Assembly (NCBI GenBank): GCA_036346395.1
Contig: CM070606.1
Span: 17,160,915 to 17,224,914 of the forward strand
DNA length: 64,000 nt
Direction of reading: 5' to 3'
Source of the DNA: Hsuehochloa calcarea
Lineage: Eukaryota > Streptophyta > Magnoliopsida > Poales > Poaceae
Positions 44,913-57,000 of the stretch are shown piece after piece. The translations under genes and the position numbers were made by a program. The number at the start of each line of letters is the position of its first letter. Positions within the stretch are counted from its first letter, which is position 1. Under the pieces are notes generated by a model, which was not told the origin of the DNA, made no database searches, and saw only the letters and a list, made by a program, of their open reading frames with translations.

Positions 44913-46947
44913 ATATGGCCGTATCATCCTGCTTCTGTGGTTCTTTTGGCTAACAACAACAAGGCTAAGAATCTTTTATATGGTGCGCTTGGTAGACAAG
45001 AATATGATAGGATTTACATTTTGCGACTGCGCACGAGATTTGGAACACTCTCGAAACATATCATGAGGGTTCGTCCCAAATTAAGAAAGTGCGCCAAACA
45101 ATCTATAAGCGTGATTATAACAAATTTGAGATGCGTCCTGGAGAGAGCATCGATGACATTTTCAGTCGTTTTAATAAAGTGATTAATCAAATGAAAGTTG
45201 TTGATATTGAATATTCTCAATCTGAAAATGCCACCCACCACTTGGCTGCAATCAACACCAAGGAGTGGGAGATGAAGGCTACTGCTATAGAAGAGAATGT
45301 TGATCTTTCATGTCTTACTTTAGAATTGCTTTATAGTAAACTCAAGACTCATGAAATTAAAAGAGTTGATCATCCCAAGAAAGATAATTTAGCTTTGGTA
45401 GCGATCCTCTCAAAAGGCTTTTGATGACTCTTTTGAATCTTCTTACGGATTTTCATTTGCTTGTTTATCTGCTATTCATGAAGAGGAGCTTGAGAATATC
45501 CACGAGGTTGAGTTAGCCCTTTTAGCTAAAAAATTCACACAGGCTTACAACAATGTGAGAAATAAAAAGAGAGGTGGTCTGTTACTTGCTATGAGTGTCG
45601 AGAGCTTTACCACATCCGGACCAATTGCTCCAAGCTAAAAGGTAAGGGTAAGCACGGGAGGAGAAGGCGACTTGGAAGAAGCCTCATGAGAACAATTACG
45701 AGTATGATCTTTGTCAAGCTCATAAAGGCCGCTCACGGGTCCTTGCCGCTTTTGGAGAGCAATCCGTTAGTGATGTGGACTCGGGAGCGAAGAGGAAAAG
45801 AAAGGGAAGGCCAAGGACTTTCTTGGCATGTGCTTCATGGTGACAAGCGACATTGATAATGATGAGGTATCTTTTTCTTATGATGAGCTTTCTGCTAAAT
45901 ATAATTATATAGTTGAGCAAGTGCTTAGTCAAGATGAAGCGCTAGAATTTGTCATGACTAAAAATAAGAAACTAGAGTAAAAAATTGGTAAACTAAAACA
46001 AGAACTTGCAAATGTTAAGACTCTTGAACCTGATGAATGTTTATCTTGTCATGATATGCACTCAGAATTGGCTAAACTGCAATCTGCTCACAATATTGTT
46101 TTACAACAACTTGAAAATGCTAGAACTGAGCTAATTGAAATTAAATCTACTCCTTGTGAAAAATGTTTAGAGTCTAGCAAGTTGATTGCTTTTGATGTGA
46201 TTGATTCTAGCCCTTGCACTTCATGCTTAGAAAAAGAACGTGAAATCAAAGATATCTTAGAAGCTGCTAGAGTCAAATATGCTAAGCTTAAGGACAATAT
46301 TGAAAATACTACTTGTGCTTCATGTTCCGCTCTTAAGCTTGAAATTGCTTTGTATAAGGAGAAATCTATGGATAAAACTTGTGATGCTTGTGTTAACTTG
46401 AGAAAAGAAAATGCTTACCTTCATGATACATTAGAGAAATTTTCTAAAGGTAAGAAATAATTAAACATGATTCTTGACAAGTCTAAAACTCCTTATAAGA
46501 AGCAAGGTTTAGGATTCAATTCTTTTCAAGACAATTCAAACCCAAAAGTCATTCAAGTTTTGGAAAAAGGTTTAATTGAATTCAAAACCCAACCTGCAAA
46601 AAACATCTTTTAAATCTGCAGGTTTTGCCCAACCTTGTATTAATTCAAATGGTGCTTCTTCTAGTGGTACCAAGTACCATTGCACTTATTGCAAGAAAGG
46701 TGGGCATTTGATTGAATTCTGTTGGCGTAGGTTGAAAAATGATAGGAAAAATCTTGATAGAATTTCATTCAGGCAACCTAGAGCTTTTATGAGACATGAT
46801 AACACTGAAAGGAATAAATCTGGATTAGGATTTTTCTCACATGCTAATCATCAAGGTTCTACATATCCTAATTCTCATGTTCTTGAGCTCGGTCGACCAT
46901 TTGGTGGTCACCGGTCGACCGTTTTGGTCGCCCGGTCGACCACTTGA
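44913..46947 (+). pseudogene. Element E gag, main part with coiled coil and two zinc knuckles
   Basis: The frame resumes with NNNKAKNLLYGALGRQEYDR. After a frameshift it continues with RPGESIDDIFSRFNKVINQM (45089-45424), the UBN2 gag core. A first zinc knuckle at 45587-45628 reads CYECRELYHIRTNC. A lysine/glutamate-rich coiled coil follows at 45850-46460 with five C-x-x-C pairs (CLSC, CEKC, CTSC, CASC, CDAC). A second knuckle near 46680 reads CTYCKKGGHLIEFC. Stops at about 45424, 45979 and 46458 and several frameshifts break it. The frame ends in three GGTCGACC repeats at 46891-46941. Confidence 0.8.
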
Positions 46948-47132
46948 CTGCCTTGATCGAGCCTCGAGAGTTTAATTCCATGTTAACAAACATTGCTCAT
47001 AATAGAATTTTAGATGAAATCAAGGATAACACTACGCTTTGCATACTACTCTCGGGGCGTGTGTCTCGATCTTTGGGTTCCCAAGTCTTGTTTAACTAAC
47101 CCCAGTATCGACACACATCGTTCTTCTGTGCC

Positions 47133-47480
47133 TTGATTTTTTTTCAGGATTGCCGCGGAAAAAGGAAGGGCATGTGCTTTGTCGACTCCGACTGTTCACA
47201 TCATATTGCCAGAGACTCAAGATGGTTCACCTCCTTCACGCGATCGACGGGTTTCAAGCATCTCCGAGAACTTCCCATCGCCAGGCCGTTAAGCTCTTAT
47301 TCAGGTACTTACACTCTACTCTCTTAGTATGGCATTTGATATTCCTGTTCTTTATCCTTGTCCATTCGGGGGTTTTTCTTATCCTGATTGTGCGGGCTGT
47401 CGGCTAGATAGGAAGAGTACCTAAGGCGCTTGTCACCCACTAGGCACTTCTCTTGTCTTTTGTTTTTATCCTCACCAAAT
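47133..47480 (+). pseudogene. Element E protease remnant fused to RT/RNase H remnant
   Basis: The segment MCFVDSDCSHHIARDSRWF (47170-47226) is the copia protease site, with the catalytic D-S-G changed to D-S-D. About 30 bases later, in another frame, comes RQAVKLLFRYLHST, the block that ends copia RT, and then the RNase H block with GFSYPDCAGC and DRKST. The integrase and most of RT that should separate them are gone, so an internal deletion of several kilobases is inferred near 47240-47270. The pieces are frameshifted relative to each other. Confidence 0.72.
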
Positions 47481-49290
47481 CTTTAGACCCAACTAGGTTT
47501 GCCACCTTGAGAAGCGAGTTAGGGGCAATTTATCCCTATGGGTTGGTTTGAGGGGGAGTTTGATCTTTTATGATCTTTCCTTGTTCTTTTGATCTTTTAT
47601 TGTTCTTTTTCTGAACTTAGTGATCTTTTTGAACTTTTTAGGTTTTTAGGCTTTTTTAATTGCATCTCATTGTATCATATTGCATTCATATGAAAAATCC
47701 ATCCAACAAGTGGTTACAACAAGTGGTATGAAAAATCCAAAAAGATGCATTGTAATATAAGACGTTCTGCTTATCTTTTAAAATTGATGAAGCTTTGCCT
47801 ATTACCCTTTGGAGCTTTTGTATTTCAATTCTTGCTCAATGTCATGTCTAGTTCTTTGACTTGCTAGAATTATCATGCTTTTACATGTGTAGCTAAGTCT
47901 TTGCTATATGAGCTAGAACTTTTTAAACAACTCAAATTAAGAAATTGCAATTTGTGGATATTTTAGCAAGTTGCGCAATTAGTGCTCCTCTTGTGACATT
48001 GGCCCTGTCAGAATTGCTTTGTTAGCTCTTTGATCTAAAATTGACCATTACTTGAGCTTTTGTGTTCTTGAGATTCTAAAACTACTCATGTGAAAAATGA
48101 AAATCAAGATTTTCTTATGCTTAAATTGTGCCAAACTATTCTTACGAGACTGCTTGTCAAATGACATGAACTTGGAGATAGTTTGATGAACCAGACGATC
48201 TCATGGGGATTGCTTGTCAAAATGACATGAACCTCAAGATTTGTCGCCCCGGTAGAAGCTTAGAAAGAGTTTGTGGATGGCTCCTAGTCCAGGATCTTCT
48301 TTACTAAGATATACCTTTAATCAACTTTTGATCGAAGCTTAGGATGAGTTTGTGGATGGCTCCTAGTCCAGGATCTTGTCACTAAGTTAGATCATTAGTC
48401 AACTTCAATATTCATGCATATGAGAAAAATGTTGACAAATGGGCGTTTACCAAATATTAAGCAAAATGATTAAATACGAGACTTGATTGACTCTTAATGT
48501 GGTCTTTGTTAGATTTTTGATCTCACTTTGACATTTTGACATGGCCAATTTCACTTTAGGATCCCTGTTGATGAACTTGCTGAATTGAAAAATTGAAAAG
48601 GTTCGTGTAATCTCCAAAGGTTCGTGTAATCAAAAATTGAAAAATACAAAAATGAAGCCACTCCATTGCACTTCATGCATACTCCTGTTTTTGCTTCTTT
48701 TGTTTCGGCTTCTCTCTTTATCATCTATGTGTTATCTCTGGATGAGAGGAAGGCGTGATTCCTTGATGAATCCATTGTCAAAGGGGGAGAAGATGTGTTA
48801 ATTAATGAGAAGATATTTCTTTGGGAGAAGATGTGTTAATTAATGAGAAGATATTTCTTTGGGAGAAGATGTGTTAATTAATGAGAAGATATTTCTTTGT
48901 TGGGGGAGAAGTTTATACAAAGGGGAGAAACTGAAAATTTGAAAATTTGAGGATCATAATGAGGGGGAGTTCTTGAGTTGCATTCTTATTGTCTTATTGA
49001 ATATTCTGAACTTGAATTGCATTCTTTTATCCTCACAATGATCATAGGTCAATTGAACAATTGTTCTTTCATATGGACCTCATGTGAGAATTTTGACCCT
49101 TTTAAAATCAAAGTTTTTATGCTTTCTTTTGCCTTGTCTCACATGCCTATACTATTACGATGCCGACTTGGTCATTTTCATTGCTTTTTCTTGCTTATGG
49201 ACCAAGTTGTGCCTTTGTCTGCAAACTGCGAGTAAACTCGTTTTCAAACCTCTCACTTACATTTTCGGATAATTGCCAATGTGTTCATCA
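47481..49290 (+). other. Element E 3' noncoding region
   Basis: No gene is recognised. This AT-rich stretch follows RNase H and runs to the purine tract. An imperfect duplication (GAGTTTGTGGATGGCTCCTA) lies near 48258 and 48340, and three 38-bp tandem units lie at 48785-48898. Short open frames near 48978-49272 show no known motif. Confidence 0.6.
48785..48898. repeat. Three exact 38-bp tandem repeats
   Basis: Units beginning GGGAGAAGATGTGTTAATTA start at 48785, 48823 and 48861 and look identical, which suggests a recent slippage or duplication event. Confidence 0.9.
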
Positions 49291-49298
49291 AGGGAGAT
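49291..49298 (+). other. Element E polypurine tract
   Basis: AAGGGAGA immediately upstream of the 3' LTR start fits a plus-strand primer site. Confidence 0.65.
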
Positions 49299-50281
49299 TG
49301 TGGATTTCATGGGGATATGTCCCGATCTTAGGATGATGTGACAATTGGCAATGGTGTTTACGGTTTGTCATTTCACGTGTTTTCGACAAAGCTACAGGCT
49401 TCTTGGGCGAGGCGGTCCGACCGGTCCTTGCAATGATCCGACGGTCCCAAATCGGTCGGACCGGCCATGTGGGGCGATCGGACGGCGGTGACAAAGTGGT
49501 CAAAAGCAGTGGGCCAAAAATAGGTGTTGTAGGCAAGTGAGGGATCCCAATGCACTTGGTCTCATGATTTTGGAGTCTCGATAAAAGTTCTATTGGTTTA
49601 AAGTTTCCGATGGGTTTGGATTTTCGGGGTTGAAATTGGCTAAGTCCCAAGGCGGTCCGACCGCTCACGAGGAGCGGTCCGACCGGCCAAGAAGCGGTCC
49701 GGCCGCTCACGAGGCGGTCGGACCGGTATTGACTTGAACGTCGGCCAACCGTGGCGATGTTGATTGGTTAGGTCAAAGTCATTGGTATCGTGGCATATGG
49801 TTTGCATGATGCATGTTTTGACTAACATGGGTCAAGTTGTGAAGAACTTGTTCCCGAATTCGTGTTTGCTTATGCGTGGTTGTGCGGGTTGCTTGGTGGT
49901 CAACGACGGTCAGCGGCGAGGAGGATCGGGACTAGACTTGGAGAGTTGAGGTCGAGCGATCGGCGATGCGGGTGAGTCAATGTCTCAAGCGTGACACAAG
50001 ATGGACAAGGGTGACCTATTGGCAAATCCATGGCGCATGGTGAAGCGGTTTAGGTCAAAAGGTTAAAGACGGCGCTGCGAAGCGTGCGTGTGTGACCCGT
50101 TTGTTAGTGGGCCTTAACGGAGCCCAATGGAGTCAAACCCTAGGAGTCTAGGCCTCCACTATAAATAGGGAAGGTGGTGGCTGCACCAACCAGCTCCTTT
50201 TCTCTCTCGCCTCTTTTGTTGCGAAACCCTAATTGGCTTAGGGGAGTTGAGGTGGAGGCTAGGGCTTTTCATGGTTTGAAG
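49299..50281 (+). repeat. Element E 3' LTR, truncated
   Basis: It matches 42357-43343 of the 5' LTR, including the CGGTCCGACCG clusters and the TATA box at 50159. It breaks off after CATGGTTTGAAG, where sequence of the D family begins. The missing 3' part is about 800 bp. Confidence 0.85.
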
Positions 50282-50301
50282 GGAACCCTGCTCAACCAAA
50301 C

Positions 50302-53150
50302 CTAAGTTGAGACAATGGAATTCTTTGGAAGGGTGGGTTGGCGCCCACAGGGCAACAAGGCATGGCAATGCGCTTTGCGTTGGCGCATCGGCAACGACAT
50401 TAGCCTTGCCGGATGGTAGTGAATACCCATGTCATAATCTTTGACTAACTCCAACCATCTCTTTTGCCTGAGGTTCAGATCTGGTTGGGTGAACAAATAC
50501 TTTAGGCTCTTGTGATCCGAATACACTTCGCAACGATTACCGATCAGGTAATGTCGCCAAATCTTAAGTGCATGGATCACCGCGGCCAACTCCAAGTCAT
50601 GGGTAGGATAGTTGAGTTCATGAGGTCTCAATTGCCTTGATGCATAGGCCACTACCTTGCCTTCTTGCATCGGGGCATAGCGAGCCCTTGACGAGAAGCA
50701 TCGCAAAAGATATCGAAGCTTCGATGAATATCGGGAAGAACAAGGACGGGAGCGGTGGTCAAACGCTTCTTGAGTACTTGGAAGCTTTCCTCACAAGCAT
50801 CGGACCACAAGAACTTCTTGTCCTTCTTGAGCAACTCCGTCATCGGCTTCGCGATCTTGGAGAAGTTATCGATAAAACGGCGATAATATCCCGCTAAACC
50901 GAGAAAACTCCGCACTTCAGTTACCGAAGTAGGCTGACACCAAGAAAGAACATCGCTGATCTTGGTAGGATCAACGGCTACGCCTCCTGCTGAAAGAACA
51001 TGGCCCAGGAAGGCCACTTCCTTTAACCAGAATGCGCACTTGCTGAACTTCGCATACAGCTGGTGCTCACGAAGCTTGCCTAACACGAGCCTCAGATACT
51101 CATCATGTTCCTCATCGTTCTTAGAATAGATAAGAATATCATCGATGAAGACCACGACAAACTTATCCAAATACTCCATGAATACCGAATTCATGAGGTT
51201 CATGAACAAGGCAGGCGCATTGGTTAAGCCTAATGACATGACGGTATACTCATACAAGCCATAGCGAGTAGAGAAAGCCGTCTTTATGATATCCCACTCT
51301 CAAATCAATCTTGGAGAATAGTCGAGCTCCAGTTAATTGATCAAAGAGATCATCAATGCGGGACAATGGATACTTGTTCTTTACCGTGACCTCATTAAGC
51401 GGACGGTAATCAACGCACATGCGCAAAGTATTGTCCTTCTTCTTTACGAAGATTGCAGGACAACCCCACGGAGATGAGCTAGGGCGGATGAATCCTTTTT
51501 CTTGCAGCTCATTCAGTTGCTTCTTCAACTCCACCAACTCGTTCGGTGGCATCCGATAATGCCTCTTTGAAATCGGGGCAGTACCGGGAACCAACTCAAT
51601 GACAAACTCGAGGTCTCGGACTGGTGGCATCCCCGGAAGATCTTCAGGAAAGACATCAATGAAGTCACAAACCGTTGGGACCTCACTAATATCTAGGCGG
51701 TCTTCGCTTCGGTAGCGAAGAGATGCGGACCTAGCGACTTCGGTGGCGAACTGCTTTCGCGGAAAGACTAGATAGAGAGCGCACTTCTTGGCTGTCGATG
51801 TGTCCCTTATGCGAGACAGCCAATCCATGCCAAGAATTACATCTAGACTTGCTGAATGGAGGAGGATAAGATTCGCGAAGAATCTCACTCCCTCGATCTC
51901 GATTGGAACATCCCTACACTCAGATTCAGCTCTCAACTCCAACCCAGGAGAGCGAATGAGCAATGGGATCAACAATGGAGTAAAGAGGAGCTCACTAATA
52001 GCAACAAAGACTCGAAACAAAAGAATGGGATGCTCTGAATCAAACAAAGCGATGGCGAATGAGAGTTAACAGAGTGTACCCGGCCACGGCGTCGGTGCCT
52101 CCTGTGCCTCCTCCGTGAGAAGAGGTTGTGCGACCACTACCCACGCCTTGGGTAGTAGGGACTATCTTGAGTCTGAGAAGGACCACCTCTGCCCGCGTCC
52201 TCCATTAGGGCGAGGGCTGCTCTGTCTTCTTAGGGCATTGGTTCGCGTAATGCCCCTTACGCCGCAGCGAAGCAAGTGACCCGGCGGCCGGGTTGCGAGG
52301 CCACCTGGCGACTCGCAGTGCGTGGTCGGGAGCGGCTGCGAAGGCTTAAGAAACAGTCTTGTGGCCTCGGGGTCTTGAAGCCACTTGACGCGACCCACGA
52401 GACGGATGAAGCGAGGATAGCCGCCTGGATGACTTGGGCCTCCACTTACGCTGCGGGAATCCTGGCGCTCTCCACGAGTGCTCGGCGACAATAGCCTTGT
52501 CCACCAAGGCACGAAAATCGGAAGTCGACGATGGATAGCTTGTCCTGAAGCTCCTCAGACAAACCATCCTTGAACTTCTCTTGCTTGGCCTCATCAGTGG
52601 CCACCTCTTCCGGAGCATAACGATCCAAATGGTTAAACTCGTGCAGTACTCAAATGGCGAGAGGCGCCCTGTTTGGCGACAAGAACTCCTTCTTCTTGAC
52701 CTCATCGGTAGGAAGGAATGTGACTCGACGTAAGCGGTCGGAACTCCTCCCAAGTGGCGGTGTGGCGTCGGTGCATGGCGAAAGCTCTCCCACCACGACA
52801 AAGCGGCACCCTCCGGTGGTGCGATCGAACAACGCCTTCGTGCTCCACGCGCTGCGTTATCTGGCTTCGCGCAACGAGCACGAAGCCAATCGTCTGCGTC
52901 AAGCGGGTCCTCAGACCTGGAGAACGTAGGGGTGAGTGCGAAGAAACTCCGCGAGTCCCCACGCGGTGATGTCCACTCCCTTGCGGATCACGAAGCACCG
53001 GTAAGGCGGAAGTGTTGCGCGCGATGACGTCGAAGAACCCTCACATCCTCTGCACGTTGCGCTCGATCGAAGAAGGACCTCGGCCATGGTCGGAGGAGGA
53101 GGAAGATCCTCGTCGGACGGTGGCCTTGGCAGCTGCGAATCGTCCGCCAT
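50302..53150 (-). pseudogene. D1 gag-pol remnant (gag, protease, RT, RNase H)
   Basis: Gag starts at the ATG at 53150 (MADDSQLPRPPSDEDLPPPP) and carries the core blocks SWWESF and DEVKKKEFLSPN near 52660-52800. It is heavily frameshifted. A zinc-knuckle remnant lies near 52230-52270. Protease and RT occupy 51250-52047, with VILGMDWLSR, PGMPPVRDLEF and VDYRPLNEVTVKNKYPL. RT continues at 50652-51257 with FIDDILIYSKN intact, and RNase H at 50302-50706. The protease active-site segment at 52032-52041 has the same one-base loss as D2. About 30 bases are missing near 51283. Differences from D2 cluster at CAG/CTG/CCG triplets. Confidence 0.85.
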
Positions 53151-54024
53151 CTGATACAAGAAACTTGGGTTAAAAACTAGACTCAAAATCGAGCGAAATG
53201 AAGCAAAAAGCTAACGACTAGGGAATGGAATATCACTCTAATCGAAAGCGAAAACATCAAGTATATAAACTTAAACCAGCTTATAAAAGACTTCCAAAAA
53301 TCGTAATGAATCACCAACAAAACTCAACTTCCCAATGCAACTAACCCGTATTGAATGAGCGAGTAATTGATTGAGAAGACTAAAACCGTAATAGCGAGGT
53401 AAGATCTAGTACCACTAAAGAGCGAGGTTCAATCGGCAAAAATAGTGTTAGATACATAGCTAACTAGTATCACATCTTACCATTCTATTCCCACAAATTT
53501 TGTTGATTATCCTCTCATTTTCTATCCTATTAGAAACCATCGAGCTTCTTTGTCAGGAAATTGAGGTTCTTTGTGGCGATTTTGCATCAAGCTTCGATCG
53601 AAGTCTTCCATTCTAGAAACTTCAAAATCGGCACACTTCAATTTGCCAAGCTCGGTGGTCCTATTAGAAACCATTGAGCTCATTGTCTGAAATTGAGGCG
53701 TCTTGTCCAGATTCGCATCAAGCCTCTAGCGAAACCTTGATCCGAAACTTCAAAACCTAAAGCGCTTCAATTTGCCAAACTCGGTGGTTCCCAAAACCCA
53801 TTTAATCGATAACACTATCTTTGAAAAGGAGATGAGAGAAAACAACTTTTAAAACTCAAATTAGAGTAAGATGAGAAGAAAGCTAAGATAGGTAAGGAAT
53901 AAAATCGGAGAATTCCTTAAGCTTTCAAAAATCATTTGATACTTTGAAAATGAAGTTTTCCAAAATATCCTAAAGACGACCAAGCTTGGGTTACTACGGT
54001 CAGTATGGCTCTGATACCAAACCT
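53151..54024 (-). other. D1 leader and primer binding site
   Basis: There is no gene. It contains the leader duplication (about 53525-53790) and the primer site TGGTATCAGAGCCATA on the minus strand (54004-54019), 5 bases from the LTR. Confidence 0.75.
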
Positions 54025-57000
54025 TGTGAGACCCCGGTTTATCCGGCTTGTAATGCTTAACCATCCACTTGGTCCTAGCATCACAAATCAGATAATCCGA
54101 GACTCGAGACATGTATACTTCCCAGAAAAGCAGTATACACACCTCTTTACAAAATTTATGCATCAATTCCATTCATTCACATAGAACCGAAGCAAAGCAA
54201 CAACCAGAAGATACCATAAATAAAGGATAGTCATTACAAAAGAGAGGCCGACCGGCCAAATGACATATACATAAAGAAATTTAACAGCAGAAGCAAAAGT
54301 GCCATAAGATGGCCATAAACAAAAGAGCCAATCAGTGTGCCTTTAACCCACAAGGCAACCGACCGGACCGCCAAGCTAGTCGTCGAATCCACAACGCACA
54401 TCGCAAAAGTGAGGCCCTTGGGGCTCACCTTCTTCCTCTGCAAACAAAAGCACCCGACAAAAAAGTGGGTGAGTACTTTGAATGTACTACAAGATATAGA
54501 AGAATGATATGAGACTGAACAATAACTATATGCAAGCTTATTTAAGTGGAGCGAGGCTAGGACCAAATTTTTAAGCATAAAAGCGGGTTTTATTGCAATA
54601 ATGTAAGTACATTGAAAAGCAAGTTAACAAATCTGTTTTAATGTTCAAATAAACGTAAAAGACAACAATATAACAGAAGATATATGACAACAACAATCCT
54701 GGAAGTGACTAGCCCATTAGTCACCACAACAATAGCATGAATTACCCATTCATACCAACCATGTCAAATTTTAATTTAAAAAGGTTGTAGTCTAGTTCTT
54801 GCACGAACTTACCAAGCATGTCCATAACCTAGGGCGAGGCTATTGAATAGTTTTATACCTGCGGTGTACCAATGTACCCACACACCAGACCGCCTTTTTG
54901 CCAAGCTATTAAGCACACTTCCTTAGGTATGCCGGCACGGCTAAGTCCTACGAGACATTTCCAATATTGTGAATTATTCACGAGCCGCCCGTATGGATAG
55001 AAACCCATACGTTGTGTCGGAGTCATTGTAAAGCCTCGGTCAACTACCCGTCGCAGGTAAAGCCTTGGACAACTACAATGCTCCTCGAGGTGGAGAGCCT
55101 ACCCGGAATCTCCACCACCGCACACCCAACACAAGAACACCGAGAACACATATCATGTTTCACACAACACACACAACACCCTCCTGCGACTCGGAGATAA
55201 CCCACGCCAAAGTAGTAAGTCAAGAGAGGTCCCATATCCCTCTCGCGTGGATAGCACGCATAAGCGCTTGGCTTAGTGACACAAGTAACTCGGTCCTTGA
55301 TGACCTAGCCACCATTCCAGTCACACCAACAGATCACACCAACATACCATTGTGCCCAAGTCTAAATCATTTTGTTTCATTTTCGGTTTTTACAAAACAA
55401 AAGCATAAGGTGCTGAACCAAAAATAAACAAAATGATTTGTGTGATCAAAGTCATCGACTAAGTCGATAACCGCCCAATTCTACCGGTAGCTAAGCATTT
55501 CTAAGCATGACATCGCAAAGACAGTAAAAGAGCATAATTAAATCACCGGGCTCTAATTCACGGTGATGATAATAACTTATGGTTGTGGCGAGGGATAACA
55601 TTTTAATGGCAACAATGCATTAGGAATAGCTACCTCTAAGCAGGCAAAAATAATTGGACACAAAAGAAATGCATACATATAGTTTGTAAACAAGATATTA
55701 GACTTTGAAAGTAATGGGACATTTATGATCAAATATCTTGCACCTTCTTTGTGGGTCAAGGTGTTCTTGAGGATCGATAATATTATCAACATGCTCTTCG
55801 GATCCTAACGAGAAAGCAAAAAGCAACCGATAAGAACAAATAAAAATGCAAAGACCCAACAGTAAACTCTCTCCAAAAATTCGGAAAATTTTACAGTAGC
55901 AAGATCATGATTTATAAAGAATTTAGCAACAAGAACCAATTGATTTGGATTCTTAATGCCAAAGATATGACCAAAACAATTTTGCTCAGCTTTTATAAAT
56001 AAAAAATGCTACTATTCATTAGCAAAAATTTCTGGAGCTATACTGGGGTTGGAAACATTTTTAAATTAAAGTTGAGTTGAAAACATAACCCACAAAATTT
56101 GAATCTCCCGAAAAGGATTTAAAATGAATTAGTTATGCATTTTACAAGTTATCACATTTTTCAGTTGATAACTAAATCCTTTCGGGAAAGTCGAATTTTG
56201 AAATGGCGTGGCGAGCGAGGGCGTCGATCTTGGATCCGACGGTCCGCGTCCCAGCGCTAACGCGTGCGCGCGGGATTCACAAACCCTAAACGCTCACCGT
56301 TGGATCTGGATCCAACGGTTTATGTGGATCCGAGCGTTCGGTGGTCCGAACATTCACACACACGCGAGCCGTGGATCGGGGATCCGAGCGCGCGGGCTGA
56401 TCCGAACGCGCCCACGCACGCGAGCCGTTGATCTGGGATCCGACGGTCCACGGATCAAGGCGTGCGTTAAGTTCAGATTTCAGCGCGAACTTGGGCCGGA
56501 GATCTAAGGATCGACGGTCCGCAACGACTCAAGTTCAAACTTCAATCCAGATTTCGTCCGACAAAATTTGACGGGGAAGATCGGCTCGCCGCCGGCGGCT
56601 CTGGCCGCGGTGGTGCGAGCAAACGCCTAAAATGAATCCTTAACACTCTTGCGCACACAATGGTACCAGCGGTTTTGGCTGCGGCGGCCTAGAACGCCGG
56701 CAAGCCGGAGATAACCGCGGTGACCAAAAATGACCGAAAAAGAAAAACGCAAATGAGCTCAGCTGCGGTCCAAGGGAGCGAGTGCCAAGCAACTAGGGGC
56801 TAAAAAGAAGTTACCTGAGCCCAAAGAAGGCACAAAGAAGGGTTGATTCAGCTCCAACGAAGAAGAATGGGGACTTCGGCCGAAAAGGGGGAAATCCGCA
56901 ATTAATCTGCTCTCTGCAAGCAAACGAAAAATTGAGTAAGGGCTATTGCTCACAGAGAGGAGAGGAAGCTAAGGCGTGAGGATTTGAGTAAGAAAGACCG

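Larger units (their letters stand above)
42357..50281 (+). mobile_element. Element E: internally deleted Ty1/copia element (SIRE/Maximus-like)
   Basis: The sequence at 42357-43343 recurs at 49299-50281, giving a 5' LTR and a truncated 3' LTR. The 5' LTR is followed by an initiator tRNA-Met primer site, a copia-type gag with a UBN2-like core, coiled coil and two zinc knuckles, then a protease remnant fused to the end of RT and RNase H. Integrase and most of RT are missing. The long gag with a coiled coil points to the SIRE/Maximus group. The 3' LTR ends abruptly in element D1 sequence. Confidence 0.82.
50282..54024 (-). mobile_element. Array D, internal D1 (truncated at its 3' end)
   Basis: On the minus strand this is an internal region of the B/D family, from the primer site beside LTR 54025-58215 through gag, protease, RT and RNase H. 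It stops just after RNase H at 50282. The equivalent of 58216-59700 in D2 (integrase, chromodomain, purine tract) and the 3' LTR are missing. The truncation point is the junction with the element E 3' LTR. Confidence 0.85.

Noticed and set aside
48978..49272. An envelope-like ORF in element E, because SIRE-type elements can carry one.
   Set aside because: Only 62-85 codons are open. There is no signal peptide, convincing membrane segment or known motif, and the region is close to the purine tract.
50282..54024. D1 as an independent solo insertion.
   Set aside because: It shares LTR 54025-58215 with D2 without a target duplication between them, so it belongs to one array.
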